DNA from: Acidobacteriota bacterium
GTDB lineage: Bacteria; Acidobacteriota; UBA4820; DSQY01
DNA length: 6,332 nt
Assembly: GCA_022759065.1 (NCBI GenBank)
Contig: JAEMPZ010000034.1
Coordinates: 1 to 6,332, forward strand
Reading direction: 5' to 3'
This document shows positions 5,512 to 6,332 of the stretch, piece by piece (position 1 is the first letter of the stretch; the number at the start of each line of letters is the position of its first letter). Below the pieces are notes generated by a model. It searched no databases. It was given only the letters and a program-made list of their open reading frames with translations, and was not told where the DNA came from. A program made the translations under genes and the position numbers.

Positions 5512-6203
5512 TTGGAAAGGTTTTCCCAGCGCCAGGAGAGTTCGAAAACGCATGGCCCTCGTTCGCCTTTGCCGGCGACGACCCCGCAAGAAGTATGAGT
5601 GACTACGGGGTCTTTGGCGCCCAGAACTTCAAGCGACCCGTAAAGGTATCCCACCGTTGTCGAGCAATCGAGAGCGCTTGCCTTCTCGAGGCCTTGGTTG
5701 TCCATGGCCAGGCTGAAGCGCCCTGGGCCAAGCTCTTCGACCTTCAGCGACCTGGCCGCCTCCGGCCCGTAGCACTGGCGGTAAATGATCGGGAAATCCC
5801 TGCGCAGCCAATCGGCCGGATTCTTGCCGGAGAAAAAGGGACGAAATACGGTGGCCGCCTGGCGCTTGGCGTTGAACCTCCCGGCTTCGAAAGCGATGCA
5901 GGGCGCCTTCGACGTGGTAGTAACGAGGCTGGCGCCAGGCGCGCGCAGCACGTTGCTCATCGCCTCAAGAAAGACCTTGTCCACCCAGTCAGGCAGCACC
6001 GAGCTTGGCAGGATCCCGCCGCCAAACAGCTTCTTCTCGATGATTTCCCTCCGCTCGGCGCTTTGCGCCAGGCGAAGGCACTCTTTCTTGATCTCGGCGA
6101 GGGTCCCATCCACGTCGCGCCCCGCCTTCTTGCACGTTTCCTCTATAAAGAGGAACCTGCCCTTTATGAAGTCTCCCAACTGATGTTCGTTCTGGCTAGC
6201 CAT
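5508..6203 (-). CDS. protein of uncertain family, possibly DUF2378/V4R-like
   Basis: This is a 231-aa, apparently soluble protein with no signal peptide or membrane segment. The N-terminal third (1-60) is charged and helical. The C-terminal part is compact: DWLRRDFPIIYRQCYGPEAA (131-150), LGPGRFSLAMDN (158-169), a glycine-containing turn GYLYGSLEVLGA (185-196), then TSCGVVAGKGERGPCVFELSW (204-224). The order 'YxxxyGpxxA ... GpGrf.L ... G.l...lGa ... C.....FE.sW' recalls the DUF2378 (Myxococcus TIGR02265) and V4R-type small-molecule-binding domains. This is recalled pattern similarity, not a search result. Cysteines at 206 and 218 could be metal or redox ligands; others are at 24, 42, 102, 144 and 180. 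Start choice: ATG 6203 has AGGGGG (6209-6214) five bases upstream. The longer frame to 6311 would translate the tandem-repeat tract. Its TGA overlaps the permease ATG, implying joint expression. Confidence 0.8.
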   Translation of the reverse strand: MASQNEHQLGDFIKGRFLFIEETCKKAGRDVDGTLAEIKKECLRLAQSAERREIIEKKLFGGGILPSSVLPDWVDKVFLEAMSNVLRAPGASLVTTTSKAPCIAFEAGRFNAKRQAATVFRPFFSGKNPADWLRRDFPIIYRQCYGPEAARSLKVEELGPGRFSLAMDNQGLEKASALDCSTTVGYLYGSLEVLGAKDPVVTHTSCGVVAGKGERGPCVFELSWRWENLSK

Positions 6204-6208
6204 CACGG

Positions 6209-6214
6209 CCCCCT
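6209..6214 (-). promoter_or_regulatory. Shine-Dalgarno site that sets the 231-aa gene start
   Basis: AGGGGG on the minus strand, five bases before ATG 6203. It is the reason for rejecting the longer in-frame start at 6311, whose extra 36 residues would come from the 8-bp repeat tract and inverted-repeat region. Confidence 0.65.
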
Positions 6215-6225
6215 GATGGCAATGA

Positions 6226-6233
6226 GTGTACAC
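6226..6233. promoter_or_regulatory. 8-bp palindrome GTGTACAC upstream of the two-gene unit
   Basis: A perfect 8-bp palindrome lies 23 bp upstream of the ATG at 6203, where an operator or the -10 region could sit. The minus strand here also offers TACACT as a poor -10, but no matching -35 is found 17 bp upstream. Function is speculative. Confidence 0.2.
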
Positions 6234-6269
6234 CTTTCGCCGCCAAGAGAAAAGGCCGGCGGCATCGGA

Positions 6270-6301
6270 GTGATGAAGTAAGAAAGTTAGAAGGTCAACC
6301 A
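6270..6301 (+). repeat. degenerate 8-bp tandem repeat, three to four units
   Basis: This tract reads as GTGATGAA, GTAAGAAA, GTTAGAAG, GTCAACCA on the plus strand, with the same GT-plus-purine rhythm and eight-base period as 3931-3970. It lies in the upstream region of the two-gene minus-strand unit and directly abuts the right arm of the inverted repeat. Confidence 0.55.
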
Positions 6302-6332
6302 ATGCAATCAACGCGCATGGAAGGGCATCTTT
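6301..6332 (-). repeat. 32-bp inverted repeat, right arm (at window edge)
   Basis: Read on the minus strand from 6332 inward, this matches 3966-3997 at 27 of 32 positions, with AAAGATG, CTTCCATGCGCG and ATTGCATT conserved. The repeat may continue beyond the window. The two arms bracket about 2.3 kb holding the permease and the 231-aa gene. Confidence 0.65.

Noticed and set aside
5512..5589. Longer permease start at 5589
   Set aside because: It would add an Arg-rich tail within the preceding gene; ATG 5511 fits family length and the ATGA junction.
5466..6281. A 271-aa plus-strand frame antisense to the 231-aa gene
   Set aside because: Its translation is rich in Arg/Pro/Ala with no recognisable pattern. 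The minus-strand gene has a ribosome-binding site, protein-like composition and an ATGA overlap with the permease.
6278..6299. Candidate promoter TTGACC-17-CATCAC (minus) for the two-gene unit
   Set aside because: The -10 matches only three of six positions and overlaps the tandem-repeat tract; too weak to annotate.
6204..6311. N-terminal extension of the 231-aa gene to the ATG at 6311
   Set aside because: The extra residues would be encoded by the 8-bp tandem tract and repeat arm; ATG 6203 has AGGGGG at five bases.

Overview
The window is chromosomal DNA of a bacterium, moderately GC-rich by eye. It starts inside an rRNA operon: positions 1-616 are the 5' part of a 16S rRNA gene on the minus strand. 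The conserved 27F, 338 and 515 primer sites are intact. The gene looks like that of a Gram-negative, deltaproteobacteria-like or candidate-phylum organism, but I cannot name the phylum by reading alone.

Layout. (1) 1-880, minus strand: partial 16S gene, its roughly 125-nt leader with a boxA-like antitermination site and a GNRA-capped hairpin, and two tandem sigma70-type promoters about 99 bp apart. (2) 886-1174, non-coding: a dispersed repeat (copy A) abutting the upstream rRNA promoter, followed by several stem-loops. (3) 1175-2359, minus: an MFS transporter. Upstream of it is a short ORF that may be a gene remnant (2390-2575), then repeat copy B (2614-2753). (4) 2836-3921, plus: a squalene/phytoene synthase family enzyme, most like squalene synthase, with no other hopanoid or carotenoid gene in view. 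(5) 3922-4068: a convergent intergenic region with an 8-bp-period purine-rich tandem repeat and one arm of an inverted repeat. (6) 4069-6203, minus: a two-gene unit. A 231-aa protein of uncertain family (possibly DUF2378/V4R-like) overlaps by an ATGA junction an APC-superfamily cationic-amino-acid-type permease. (7) 6204-6332: upstream region of that unit, with a second 8-bp-period tract and the other arm of the inverted repeat.

The protein genes do not form one pathway. Translational coupling of the permease to the 231-aa protein suggests that those two act together, perhaps a ligand- or redox-sensing partner and its transporter; this is inference. The synthase probably feeds squalene to hopanoids or other triterpenoids made elsewhere.

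The least explained content is non-coding. One dispersed repeat of about 100-135 bp occurs twice, with 10-11-bp inverted arms. A 32-bp inverted repeat (27/32 matches by hand) brackets the permease unit, and each arm lies beside an 8-bp-period tract. I see no CRISPR array, transposase, tRNA or phage gene.
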